Below are positions 43,802-53,608 of a stretch of DNA of 64,000 bases, piece by piece. The stretch's first letter is position 1; every line of letters starts with the position of its first letter. Both the position numbers and the translations under genes were made by a program. Origin of the DNA: Gordonia sediminis (GTDB lineage: Bacteria > Actinomycetota > Actinomycetes > Mycobacteriales > Mycobacteriaceae); assembly GCA_004193205.1 (NCBI GenBank), contig RZUM01000005.1:186001-250000 (forward strand), written 5' to 3'. Under the pieces are notes generated by a model. It made no database searches. It was not told the origin of the DNA and saw nothing but the letters and a program-made list of their open reading frames with translations.

Positions 43802-43829
43802 CCGGCGCCGTCCGGAGGGACGACGCCGG
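43802..43829. terminator. hairpin terminator between convergent genes
   Basis: CCGGCGCCGTCC (43802-43813) pairs with GGACGACGCCGG (43818-43829), a 12-bp stem with one mismatch and the loop GGAG. It lies just after the HNH gene and before the end of the convergent amine dehydrogenase gene. Confidence 0.6.
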
Positions 43830-43849
43830 GCGGGCCGGGAGGAAGTGGA

Positions 43850-45952
43850 CTACACCGATGCGACGGGCGCGCGGAACACCGGCTCGATCGAGAGCTGGGT
43901 GACCTCGCGTCGGAACGGCACCGGGGCGTCGTTGGGTGGCGTATCGAGATCCTCGGCGAATCGGTGACCAGACCAGACGGCCGCGGCGATCGTCGACGGC
44001 GCCCAGGCGTCGCCGATACCCTTGACCGTGCTGATGCCCGCCGCGCTCCACTCGTCTTCGCGCGCATGCAGTTCGGTGTAGAGCTCGTCATGCGGCAGTC
44101 GTGCGGTCACCAGGACCACGGAGTCGGCGTCGAGCGCTCCGGCCCGGCCGGTGAATCGGCATGCGGTGTCGACTCCGCCCGCACCGATCGCGGTCACCGC
44201 GGTGTCGGTGCGAACCTCGACGCCGGCCTCGATGATCCGGGCCCGGATGCGGTGGGCCTCCATGGTGTTGGTCGTCCACTGCGACACCTGCGGAACCGGG
44301 GTCACCAGGGTGACCGCGTAGCCTTCCTTGGCCAGCAGCTCGGCGATCACGGCACCGAGGTAGTAGTGGTCGTCGTCGAACAGGACGACCCGATTTCCCT
44401 TCGGACGCAGGCCCGCCATGATGTCGTCGGGGGTCAGGACGTCGGCGGCTGAGTCAACCGGTATCGGATGGGTGTGCCAGCGGCCGACGCCGTCGTTCCG
44501 CCACGACGATCCGGTGGCGATGACGACATGGTCGAAGCCGAACTCGAGGATGTCGTCGGCGCTCATCGGTGACTCGCGGTAGACCTCGACGTTGTCGAGC
44601 CGGTCGAGTTGCTGCAGTCGGTAGTCGATCACCCGGATCCACGCGGACAACCCGGGCAGTGTGGCTTCCCGCGCTACGCGGCCGCCGAGCACGCGGCTCG
44701 CCTCGGTCAGCGTGACCGGGTAGCCGCGATTGCCCAGTGCGCGAGCGGCTTCCAGTCCTGCGGGGCCGGCTCCGACGACGAGCACCGAGGAGTCCGAGGC
44801 CTTGGGTGCGATGCGCTCGGGGTGCCAGCCTCGCCGGAATTCCTCGCCCATGGTCGGGTTCTGGGTGCAGCGGATGGGGGACATGGTGAAGTCACCCGAC
44901 ACGCACATGTTGCAGCCTATGCACTCACGGATGTCCTCGAGGTCACCGCGTTCGATCTTGTTGGGCAGGAACGGGTCCGCGATCGACGGCCGGGCGGCGC
45001 CGATCAGGTCCAGGATGCCGCTCTTGACGTGCCGCACCATGGTGTCGGGGGAGGTGAATCGGCCGACACCGACGACGGGCTTGGTGGTGAGCTGCTTGAG
45101 CCCGGTGACGTAGGGCTCCTGTTCGGCCTCCGGCCCGAACCGGGAGGTGACCGAGTCGTCCTCCCAGCTGCCGAGCACCAGATCCCACAGGTCGGGGTGT
45201 TCGCCGATGAGGCCGAAGACGTCCTCCATCTCGGCGCGCGTGATGCCGTCGTCGCCGAGGAGTTCGTCGACCGAGATCCGGCAGGCCACCGCGGCCTTGC
45301 CGTCGGCGATCTCGCGGGTGTCCTCGAGGATCTCGCGGATCAGGCGGACGCGGTTCTCCAGACTACCGCCGTACTCGTCGGTGCGGTTGTTGTAGCGGCG
45401 CGACAGGAAGTGGTGCAGGCCGCCGATCGCATGGCCGGCGTAGACGTAGACGATGTCGTAGCCGGCCTTCAGCGAACGGTGCACCGAATCGGCGTGCCAC
45501 TTGCGGAGGTCGACGATGTCGGCCTTGGTCATCGCGCGGGCCTGGACCGGGTCCAGGTTCCACGACACGACCGGGAGGTGTTGCGGCCCCAGCGGGGTCT
45601 CGCGGCTGATCAGGTTCGGGCTGTTGAGACCGTTGTGCGCCAACTCGATTCCGGCGAGCGCGCCGCCTTCGTGGATCTGGTCGGCGATGCGGGCGATGGC
45701 CGGCATGTCCTGGTCGTCCCAGAGTCGCAGTTCGATGAACGGGCCGATGTCGGAGGTCGGGTGGATCTCGACCTGCTCGGTGCAGACGACGGCCCATCCG
45801 CCCTCGGCCTTGACGCGGCGCATGGCGGCCTCACCCGATGGGTCGCGGTATCCCATGCCGTTGCAGTGAGGCACCTGGAAGAAGCGGTTGCGGGCCGTGA
45901 CCGGTCCGATCTGGACTGGTTCGAAGAGGATGTCGTATCGAGGGTCTCGCAT
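43850..45952 (-). CDS. trimethylamine dehydrogenase-family flavoprotein, histamine-dehydrogenase-like, 700 aa
   Basis: Old-yellow-enzyme-type FMN barrel, [4Fe-4S] motif and FAD/ADP-binding domain, matching trimethylamine dehydrogenase (TMADH) in order and length. Cys30 (QVPHCNGMG) is the covalent FMN cysteine; Cys344, Cys347, Cys350 and Cys362 bind the cluster; VVGAGPAGLEAARALG opens the ADP-binding part; His174 is the active-site His. Pocket residues that matter in TMADH (Tyr60, Trp264, Trp355) are here Gln60, Trp263 and Asp354. As recalled, Nocardioides histamine dehydrogenase has the same Gln/Trp/Asp set. It would deaminate an amine oxidatively to an aldehyde and NH3. Substrate by inference. 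ATG 45952 fits family numbering; longer frames overlap the operator. Confidence 0.85.
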   Translation of the reverse strand: MRDPRYDILFEPVQIGPVTARNRFFQVPHCNGMGYRDPSGEAAMRRVKAEGGWAVVCTEQVEIHPTSDIGPFIELRLWDDQDMPAIARIADQIHEGGALAGIELAHNGLNSPNLISRETPLGPQHLPVVSWNLDPVQARAMTKADIVDLRKWHADSVHRSLKAGYDIVYVYAGHAIGGLHHFLSRRYNNRTDEYGGSLENRVRLIREILEDTREIADGKAAVACRISVDELLGDDGITRAEMEDVFGLIGEHPDLWDLVLGSWEDDSVTSRFGPEAEQEPYVTGLKQLTTKPVVGVGRFTSPDTMVRHVKSGILDLIGAARPSIADPFLPNKIERGDLEDIRECIGCNMCVSGDFTMSPIRCTQNPTMGEEFRRGWHPERIAPKASDSSVLVVGAGPAGLEAARALGNRGYPVTLTEASRVLGGRVAREATLPGLSAWIRVIDYRLQQLDRLDNVEVYRESPMSADDILEFGFDHVVIATGSSWRNDGVGRWHTHPIPVDSAADVLTPDDIMAGLRPKGNRVVLFDDDHYYLGAVIAELLAKEGYAVTLVTPVPQVSQWTTNTMEAHRIRARIIEAGVEVRTDTAVTAIGAGGVDTACRFTGRAGALDADSVVLVTARLPHDELYTELHAREDEWSAAGISTVKGIGDAWAPSTIAAAVWSGHRFAEDLDTPPNDAPVPFRREVTQLSIEPVFRAPVASV

Positions 45953-46026
45953 GGATGTCTCCGTCAAGGGCTGTGGGTTTTGTGGCTGCCGGTCTGCGCT
46001 GATCGGTCGGTGTGAGATGCTCGATC

Positions 46027-46056
46027 TCATTCTTTGCGTTCAATCTCAAAGAATGA
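46027..46056. promoter_or_regulatory. 10-bp arm palindrome between amine dehydrogenase and TetR genes
   Basis: TCATTCTTTG (46027-46036) and CAAAGAATGA (46047-46056) form a perfect inverted repeat with a 10-base spacer, 75 bases upstream of the amine dehydrogenase start and 142 from the TetR start. This is a strong operator candidate for the divergent TetR. Confidence 0.65.
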
Positions 46057-46197
46057 TTCGACGATAACCTGCGCAGATAGGGTCACGCCAGCGTGTTGCC
46101 CATATCTCGCCCTGCGATAATTCGAACCTGTCCATCGGTTCGACCGAAGCAATGTCCCGTTTGCTTCGAAGAGCCTGGAGAGGCAGGATGCCCAACC

Positions 46198-46800
46198 ATG
46201 GCCCGCCCCCGACGGCAGGATGCCCGCCGCGCCGAGATCATCACCGCCGCAGCCCTCGCCATTGCCGAGCGCGGTCTCGTCGGGCTGCGCATCAAGGACA
46301 TCGCGGCAGCGGCGGGACTCTCGCCGGGCTCGGTCGCCTACTACTACCCGGACCTCGACGACCTGCTGCTGGCCGTCCACGAGGCGGCCGTGACGCGCTT
46401 CTATCGCGCGCGTCGCGACGCCATCGCCGACGTCACCGATCCAGTGCGGCGGCTACATGTCCTCGTCGATCTCGGTATCTGCGATCCCGACGATCCGATG
46501 AGCCCTGCGCTCTACGAACTGCATCTGCACAGCGCGCGAGCGGACCGGCACGCGGAGTTGATGACGCAACTCTTCGAGCGAGAGGCATCGCTCTATCGTG
46601 AGGTGATCGATCAGGGCGTTGCCGAGGGTGTGTTCACCGTCGATGGGGACATCACGCACATCGCCTCCGCCGCCGTCGCTCTCGAAGACGGGTTCGGCCT
46701 GCATCTGGTGGGCCGGAACCGAGACGTCGACCCCACCTGGGTGCGTGTGACGCTTCGGCGATTCCTGGCCGCTGCCCTGGGATGTCCGGGGCTGGTGTAG
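46198..46800 (+). CDS. TetR-family regulator (BetI-like HTH), 200 aa
   Basis: HTH GLRIKDIAAAAGLSPGSVAYYY and PDLDDLLLAVHEAAV at about residues 29-65, of the choline-type BetI pattern that often senses small amines or aldehydes. ATG 46198 is chosen where family homology begins; the in-frame start 105 bases upstream would cover the operator side. It is divergent from the amine dehydrogenase and convergent with the aspartase gene, three bases away. It probably represses the amine-degradation genes until substrate is present. Confidence 0.84.
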   Translation: MARPRRQDARRAEIITAAALAIAERGLVGLRIKDIAAAAGLSPGSVAYYYPDLDDLLLAVHEAAVTRFYRARRDAIADVTDPVRRLHVLVDLGICDPDDPMSPALYELHLHSARADRHAELMTQLFEREASLYREVIDQGVAEGVFTVDGDITHIASAAVALEDGFGLHLVGRNRDVDPTWVRVTLRRFLAAALGCPGLV

Positions 46801-46803
46801 GGC

Positions 46804-48198
<1,395 letters not shown>

Positions 48199-48228
48199 TG
48201 GTGCTGTCCCGTCTGGATATGCGGAAGT

Positions 48229-48475
48229 GGTCTCGATACGCGCCGACCAGCAGGGGGTGGCGAGTCCCTTGCTGGTCGAGTAGCCGCGAACGGAGTGAGT
48301 GGCGTATCGAGGCCACGTGCGGGCGGTCTCGATACGCGGCCTCGGCTGGCGCCTCGGTCGCTACTGAGACCAGCGGGTGGTGGGGGTGGCTCGGGTGGCC
48401 GGCGGCTACTGAGACCAGCGGGTGGTGGGGTGGCTCGGGTGGCCGGCGGCTACTCGACCATCGGGTGGGTGGTCA
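48229..48475. repeat. block of palindromic and tandem intergenic repeats
   Basis: The block holds GGTCTCGATACGC (48229-48241), TTGCTGGTCGAGTAGCCGCG (about 48269-48288) with its near-complement GGCGTATCGAGG, and again GGTCTCGATACGCGGCC. It ends in two imperfect tandem units of 45 and 44 bases starting CTACTGAGACCAGCGGGTGG at 48361 and 48406, plus a partial third, CTACTCGACCATCGGGTGG, at 48450. The third supplies the TAG stop and last codons of the M20 gene. Related to the element at 22471-22588. Confidence 0.75.
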
Positions 48476-49619
48476 GCAGACGGCCGCGGACGGCGGATTC
48501 GGTGGCGGCGTCGACGATCGTGCCCGCGAGCGCCAGAGCGCCCTGAGCGATGGCGGTCTCGGCGGCCGGGGTCACGGTTGCGGCAGCGAACTCGGGTTGA
48601 TGGTTAACCGCCGGCAGCGAGTCGATACCGATGTACGGATGGATGGCGGGCAACACCTGGGACACGTTGCCCATGTCGGTGGACGCCCGCGACATCGTCG
48701 TGTCCGGGCCGGAACCGAACCGCCGTCCGGCCGCGATCGCCCGCTTCTCGTAGCACGCGAGCAACAGCTCGTCGGTGCGGAATTCGGCGTACGGCTTGGA
48801 CTCCGGCGTCACGGTCAGCGTCGCGCCGGACGCCAGTGCCCCGGCCTCGAAGCATCGCATCACCCGCGGTTCGATCTCGGCGAGTTCGGCGAGCGTCTCG
48901 GCACGCACGTACCAGCGTCCCTCGGTGCGTTCGGGGATGGCATTGGGCGCCTCGCCCCCGCGGGTCATCATGCCGTGCACCCGGACCGAGGAGGGGAGTT
49001 GCTGCCGCAGCAGCCCGATGGCGACCTGCGCGATGGTGAACGCATCGGCGGCGTTTGTGCCGCGCTGCGGGTAGGCGGCCGCGTGTGCAGACTTCCCGTG
49101 GTACTCGATGTGGCTGTGCGACACCGCGAACGGATGTGCGCGCGCGACATCGGCCGGTCCGGGGTGCACCATCGCGGCGGCGTGAAGGCCGGCGAATCCG
49201 TCGCGTTCGAGCAGTTCGATCTTTCCGCCCCCGCCCTCCTCGGCGGGCGTCCCGATGACGCTGAGGGTCACGCCGAGATCGTCGACCAATGGTGCGAGCG
49301 CGGTCGCGGCTCCCACGGTGATGGCCGAGATCAGATTGTGCCCGCAAGCATGGCCGAGCCCGGGCAGGGCGTCGTATTCGGCGCACAACGCGATGTGCAG
49401 GTCCCCGGTGCCGATCCGGGCGGCGAAGGCGGTGTCGAGGCCGCAGTACCGTTCGGTGATGTCGAAGCCCGCGTCTGCCAGCGACGAAGCCACGTGGCGG
49501 GCGGAACGGACTTCCTCCCAGGCGATCTCGGGATGATCGAAGAGGTCACGCGACAGCGCGACCAGGTCCGGGTGCGCGGCCGACACGCGGGTGGCGAGGA
49601 CGTCGTCGACGGTTGTCAC
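48450..49619 (-). CDS. M20-family amidohydrolase (AbgB/ILR1-like), 389 aa
   Basis: M20D-type metal-dependent amidohydrolase: AEYDALPGLGHACGHN carries the first metal ligands, GTPAEEGGGGKIELLE the bridging and catalytic Glu, MVHPGPAD and YHGKSAHAAAYPQRGTNAADA the lid domain. It hydrolyses N-acyl or N-formyl amino acids. GTG 49619 overlaps the DUF1028 gene stop (GTGA), so it belongs to the FMO-RidA-DUF1028 operon. A role in releasing aspartate from N-formyl- or formimino-aspartate is inferred. The stop lies in a repeat. Confidence 0.84.
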   Translation of the reverse strand: MTTVDDVLATRVSAAHPDLVALSRDLFDHPEIAWEEVRSARHVASSLADAGFDITERYCGLDTAFAARIGTGDLHIALCAEYDALPGLGHACGHNLISAITVGAATALAPLVDDLGVTLSVIGTPAEEGGGGKIELLERDGFAGLHAAAMVHPGPADVARAHPFAVSHSHIEYHGKSAHAAAYPQRGTNAADAFTIAQVAIGLLRQQLPSSVRVHGMMTRGGEAPNAIPERTEGRWYVRAETLAELAEIEPRVMRCFEAGALASGATLTVTPESKPYAEFRTDELLLACYEKRAIAAGRRFGSGPDTTMSRASTDMGNVSQVLPAIHPYIGIDSLPAVNHQPEFAAATVTPAAETAIAQGALALAGTIVDAATESAVRGRLLTTHPMVE

Positions 49620-50290
49620 AGGTCCCCCGGTACGCCGTAGGAAGGTGCGCGGGTGGGATCGACGCCACGCACGCGGTAATCGTTCTTCTGCGGCTGCCAG
49701 ATCTGCCACAGGGCCGCCAGGTCGGCGAGCGGGTCGTCGGCGAAGTCGATGCGCAGATCGGTCACCGGCCACGAGACGTCGTCGACGACCAGCAGGCCCG
49801 CGGAATGTACGGGACCCGCCTCGCCCCCGGCGTCCAGGGCGGCGTCCAGGCCCTCGAGGAGGCGCTCTTCGAAGGCGTTCGCGCCGCTCTCGGCGTAGCC
49901 GGACAGCAGCGCCGCGATGACGCTCTCGTCGGCGAGCAGGTTGCCCGCGGCGACGGCCGCGTCGCCGCGGGCATGGGCGTGCACCCCGAGGCTGTGCGCC
50001 CCCGAGTGGACCGCGGTGTTGCCCCGGGTGTCGACCACGGTCAGCTGCCGATGATCGGGATAGCGCTCTTGGGCGAGTGCGGATTTCATTGCCGTCTCGG
50101 CATTGGCACCGGCGGCCAGAAGGTCCAGGATGGCGGGGCCGAGTGCGGGGTTGGTGATGTTCTGCGAAGCCACCACCCCGACGCCGGCCCGCGGATGGGC
50201 GCAGCGTGCGGCCACGGCCGGGCTCGACGAACAGATCACGATGCCGAACGCGCCGGTCTCGCGGTCGCGCGCGGCCAATGACAGCGTCAT
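49616..50290 (-). CDS. DUF1028 family protein (Ntn-hydrolase-like), 224 aa
   Basis: Typical DUF1028: MTLSLAARDRETGAFGIVICSSSPAVAARC, GVGVVASQNITNPALG, QLTVVDTRGNTAVHSGA and the later SGYAESGANAFEERLLEGLDA. The fold is related to Ntn-hydrolases and it is found with amidohydrolases in catabolic clusters; no reaction is firmly known to me. The ATG overlaps the RidA stop (ATGA), and its own stop overlaps the M20 start. It probably shares the substrate series of its neighbours, perhaps hydrolysing a ring or imino intermediate. Confidence 0.8.
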   Translation of the reverse strand: MTLSLAARDRETGAFGIVICSSSPAVAARCAHPRAGVGVVASQNITNPALGPAILDLLAAGANAETAMKSALAQERYPDHRQLTVVDTRGNTAVHSGAHSLGVHAHARGDAAVAAGNLLADESVIAALLSGYAESGANAFEERLLEGLDAALDAGGEAGPVHSAGLLVVDDVSWPVTDLRIDFADDPLADLAALWQIWQPQKNDYRVRGVDPTRAPSYGVPGDL

Positions 50291-50739
50291 CGGTCGGTGT
50301 CCTGGGGCTCGCTGAGCACTGCCGTGGCGTCGATCTCCACCAGCCACTCCGGGCGGGCGAGGGCCTCGACCACCAGTCCCGTCGACACGGGGAAGACGCC
50401 CTTGAGCCAGCGACCCATCACGCGGTAGACGGTCTCGCGGTACCGGATGTCGGTGAGGTACACGGTCACCTTGACGATGTCGCGCACCGAGCTACCCGCC
50501 TCGTCGAGAAGCATGGCGATGTTGCTCATCGCTTTCTCCGTCTGGGCCTCGACGTCGCCGATGCCCACCGATTCACGGGTGTCGAGGTCCTGGCCGATCT
50601 GTCCGCGCAGGTACACGACACCGCCGGCCACGACGGCCTGACACAGATCGTTGTCCAGATTCTGCTCGGGGTAGGTGTCGCGGGTGTTGAACGGCCGGAT
50701 GCGGGTGTGGGTCACGTGGGGGGTGTGCGTGCTGGTCAT
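50287..50739 (-). CDS. RidA-family hydrolase, 150 aa
   Basis: RidA/YjgF fold: VVYLRGQIGQDLDTRE, EAQTEKAMSNIAMLLDEAG, VKVTVYLTDIRYRETVYRVM, and VEALARPEWLVEIDATAVL with the conserved Arg. RidA proteins hydrolyse enamines and imines formed by dehydrogenation or deamination. ATG 50739 follows AAAGGA. It follows the flavin monooxygenase by 40 bases and overlaps DUF1028, so all four are one operon. Confidence 0.85.
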   Translation of the reverse strand: MTSTHTPHVTHTRIRPFNTRDTYPEQNLDNDLCQAVVAGGVVYLRGQIGQDLDTRESVGIGDVEAQTEKAMSNIAMLLDEAGSSVRDIVKVTVYLTDIRYRETVYRVMGRWLKGVFPVSTGLVVEALARPEWLVEIDATAVLSEPQDTDR

Positions 50740-50779
50740 CGGGAATGATCCTTTCGGCGATGGTGGTCGGGTCGCGGTG

Positions 50780-52093
50780 TCAGCAAACCGGTTGCGGTTC
50801 GGCGAAGTCGGCGCGTGGTGTCGCGTCGCCGGTGTCCGAACCGGAGGCGGCCTGATAGGCGGCCAGGTACCCGCGCTGGATCGCGATCTGGTCGGCGAGG
50901 AACTTGGCGTCGTGCCACACACCCCAGATGAAGCTCGACCCGCGCCGTGACAACCACGGCAGACCCAGGAAGTAGACGCCCGGCTCCGACGACACGCCGC
51001 GCTGGTGCCGGGGATGTCCGTTCTCGTCGAAGGCATCCACCTGCAGCCAGCTGTAATCGTGGGCGAAGCCGGTCGCCCACACGATCGAGGTGATCCCCGC
51101 GGCGGCCAGGTCGAGTTGGCGGACCGGGTTCGTCACGCAGTCGGGGTCGGGGCCGAGGACGCGGGCTTCGGGCTCCTCGGGCAGATCGATTCCGGTGCGC
51201 GCGACGAAGGCGTCCGCCTCGTCGAGCATGGACAGGTAGTTCGCGTCGCCGGCGTCGATGTTGGTCCGCAGGTCGTCGTCGAACTGCAGAACGCCGTCGG
51301 CATAGGCGCCGGCCCGGCCCAGGAGCGTGATGCCGTCGGCCGCCAGCGAACGGAAGTCGACGGTGTGACCACCGTGCGCACCGCTGACGGCGATGGTCAC
51401 GTGCTCGGCACCCTGCGGCGGGGAGGCGAGGTCCCACTTGCCGAGAACGCCCAGCCACCAGCAGAAGTCGCGTCCGCGGTAGCTGCGCGGCGGGCGGTCG
51501 TGCGGCCCGACCGCGAGGTAGACCTCACGCCCCGCCGCTCGCAGCTCGTCGGCGATCTGCACACCGGAGGAGCCGGCGCCGACGATCAGCACAGCACCGT
51601 CGGACAGCTGCTGGGGATTGTGAAATGAGCTCGAGTGGATCTGATGGATCCCGGCGCACTCCGGCACGACCGCGGGGATGACCGGCTTCTGGAATGCGCC
51701 GGTCGCGGAGACGACGTAACGCGCGTCGATGGTGCCGTCCGAGGTCTCGACGGTGAATCCCGGGCGGCCCTCGTTGCGGCGGACCGACGTCACTTCGACA
51801 CCGGTGCGGATGGGGGCGTCGATCTTCTCCGCGTACGTGCACAGGTAGTCCGCGACCTGTTCCTTCGTGGCGAAGGCATCGGGGTCGATGTCGAACTCGA
51901 GGCCGGGGAAACGGTCGTGCCAGGCCGGTCCGTTGGCGACGAGGGAATCCCATCGCCACGAACGCCATCGTTCGGCGACGCGGTCGCGCTCCACCACGAG
52001 GTGTGGCACGCCCTGCGTGCCGAGGTGCTCGCTCATGGCGATGCCGGCCTGGCCGGCACCGATGATGAGAACCTCGATTTTCTGGTCCGTCAT
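50780..52093 (-). CDS. flavin-containing monooxygenase (class B-like), 437 aa
   Basis: Two dinucleotide motifs: GAGQAGIAMSEHL at the N-terminus (FAD) and GAGSSGVQIADELR mid-protein (NADPH), with HSSSFHNPQQL between as the FMO-type linker. GLPWLSRRGSSFIWGVWHDA near the C-terminus is found in CzcO-like monooxygenases. It heads the operon FMO-RidA-DUF1028-M20. In the suggested pathway it would hydroxylate imidazoleacetate; other N- or ring-hydroxylations are possible. ATG 52093 has GAGG upstream. Confidence 0.84.
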   Translation of the reverse strand: MTDQKIEVLIIGAGQAGIAMSEHLGTQGVPHLVVERDRVAERWRSWRWDSLVANGPAWHDRFPGLEFDIDPDAFATKEQVADYLCTYAEKIDAPIRTGVEVTSVRRNEGRPGFTVETSDGTIDARYVVSATGAFQKPVIPAVVPECAGIHQIHSSSFHNPQQLSDGAVLIVGAGSSGVQIADELRAAGREVYLAVGPHDRPPRSYRGRDFCWWLGVLGKWDLASPPQGAEHVTIAVSGAHGGHTVDFRSLAADGITLLGRAGAYADGVLQFDDDLRTNIDAGDANYLSMLDEADAFVARTGIDLPEEPEARVLGPDPDCVTNPVRQLDLAAAGITSIVWATGFAHDYSWLQVDAFDENGHPRHQRGVSSEPGVYFLGLPWLSRRGSSFIWGVWHDAKFLADQIAIQRGYLAAYQAASGSDTGDATPRADFAEPQPVC

Positions 52094-52394
52094 CTCAACC
52101 TCCGCTGTTCATGGAATGTGGTTCGTTGGCAACCATGATTCAGCCCAGATCTGAATCTGTACAGCGCATATAATATGGGTTTGGGTTCGGTTAAACCGAA
52201 GAACTCGGTCCGTCCGGACCTCCCCGGAGCTCGGCGAGAAGACGTCGAGACGCACCACAACCGGCATAGGGCTGCCTTACTTCAATGAATACTGAGGTTC
52301 GGGTTGACGTTCTCTCGATCCGGCGGAGACTGGACGAGTCACAACTATGTGATGCGAGACACAGCGGTGTGTCCGCCGATCCGAGGATGTGCAG
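52094..52394. promoter_or_regulatory. divergent promoter region, amine operon / CO dehydrogenase operon
   Basis: Two operator-like repeats: GATTCAG-N7-CTGAATC at 52137-52157, and TTCGGTT-A-AACCGAA at 52186-52200. TATAAT occurs at 52169-52174 and suits a promoter of the plus strand; the same AT-rich run can serve the minus strand. GAGGA precedes ATG 52395. No other gene is seen in this 301-base gap. Confidence 0.5.
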
Positions 52395-53597
52395 ATGCGA
52401 GATGTCCTGCCCACGCTCGTCGAGCATTGGCGCAACGGCGAGACGGTCGGACTGACGACTGTCGTGACGACGTTCGGCTCCGCGCCCCGGCAACCGGGTG
52501 CCGCGGCCATTCGTTCGGCAGACGGCAGCGTCCTGGGGTCGGTGTCGGGTGGTTGTGTCGAGGGTGCGGTGTACGAACTCGCCGGCGAGGTGATGCAGTC
52601 CGGTGCACCGCAAGCCGAACGTTATGGGATCGCCGACGATGACGCCTTCGCGGTCGGCCTCACCTGCGGCGGCATCCTCGATGTCTTCTGCGAACCGGTG
52701 TCCCAGGAGACCTGGCCCGAACTGGGGGACCTCGCCGAGGCCGTCGAGGCCCGACGGCCGATCGCCGTGGCGACCGTGATCGAGAGTTCACACCCGCACG
52801 CACGAGTGGGCAGTCATCTGACCCTCACCCCCGACACCGTCAGCGGCACCCTCGGTGGAGATGACCTCGACCTGGTCGTTGCCCAGGATGCGCGCGGACT
52901 GCTGGATCTGGGGGAGTCGTCGACCCTTCGATACGGTCCCGAGGGCCAGCGCATGGGCGACGACATCGCCGTGTTCGTCAACTCCTTCGCGCCGCCGCCG
53001 CGCATGATCGTGTTCGGTGCCGTCGACTTCGCGTCCGCCGTCGCCGAGGCCGGTGTGCTGCTCGGCTATCACGTGACGGTCTGCGACGCCCGCAGCGTCT
53101 TCGCCACCCGGCCCCGTTTCCCGGCCGCGCACGAGGTGGTCGTCGATTGGCCGCACCGATACCTGCGCGCCGAGATGGCCGCCGGGCGAGTCGATTCGCG
53201 TACCGCGATCTGCGTGCTCACCCATGACCCGAAGTTCGACGTGCCGGCGCTGCAGGCGGCCTTCGAGACACCGGAGGGTGTCTACATCGGCGCCATGGGC
53301 TCGCGGCGCACCCACGAGGACCGACTACGTCGACTGCGCGAGGAGGGTGTGACCGACACGGACCTGACGCGGCTGCATTCACCCATCGGTCTCGACCTGG
53401 GAGCACGGACACCCGCCGAGACCGCGGTGTCGATCGTCGCCGAGATCATCGCCACCCGACGGGGCGGGAGCGGGGACAACCTCACTCATCTCACCGATCA
53501 CATCCATCCCGGTGACGGTCGCAGCCCCATCGGGTCCCACCAATCCGTCGAATCCAAGGACTCGCTTGAATCCAAAGAAACTGTCGAAACACAGTAG
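52395..53597 (+). CDS. XdhC/CoxF-family maturation protein, 400 aa
   Basis: XdhC/CoxI family: TTFGSAPRQPGAAA, SVSGGCVEGAV and a C-terminal Rossmann domain (VFGAVDFASAVAEAGVLLGYHV, VYIGAMGSRRTHEDRLRRL, LDLGARTPAETAVSIVAEI). Such proteins insert or sulfurate the molybdenum cofactor of xanthine/CO dehydrogenase-family enzymes. It opens the CO dehydrogenase operon and lies 11 bases before coxM. ATG 52395 with GAGGA is preferred to the GTG at 52389. A tail with repeated ESK motifs (VESKDSLESKETVE) is unusual. Confidence 0.82.
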   Translation: MRDVLPTLVEHWRNGETVGLTTVVTTFGSAPRQPGAAAIRSADGSVLGSVSGGCVEGAVYELAGEVMQSGAPQAERYGIADDDAFAVGLTCGGILDVFCEPVSQETWPELGDLAEAVEARRPIAVATVIESSHPHARVGSHLTLTPDTVSGTLGGDDLDLVVAQDARGLLDLGESSTLRYGPEGQRMGDDIAVFVNSFAPPPRMIVFGAVDFASAVAEAGVLLGYHVTVCDARSVFATRPRFPAAHEVVVDWPHRYLRAEMAAGRVDSRTAICVLTHDPKFDVPALQAAFETPEGVYIGAMGSRRTHEDRLRRLREEGVTDTDLTRLHSPIGLDLGARTPAETAVSIVAEIIATRRGGSGDNLTHLTDHIHPGDGRSPIGSHQSVESKDSLESKETVETQ

Positions 53598-53608
53598 AGG
53601 AGACACCC

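Noticed and set aside
43850-45952. Plain dimethylamine or trimethylamine dehydrogenase
   Set aside because: Tyr60 and Trp355 of TMADH are replaced by Gln and Asp. Gln60 alone would fit dimethylamine dehydrogenase, but Asp354 fits the histamine enzyme better.
48361-48475. Short tandem repeats as a possible CRISPR array
   Set aside because: Only two full units, no regular spacers of differing sequence and no cas genes; the units are parts of a dispersed palindromic repeat.
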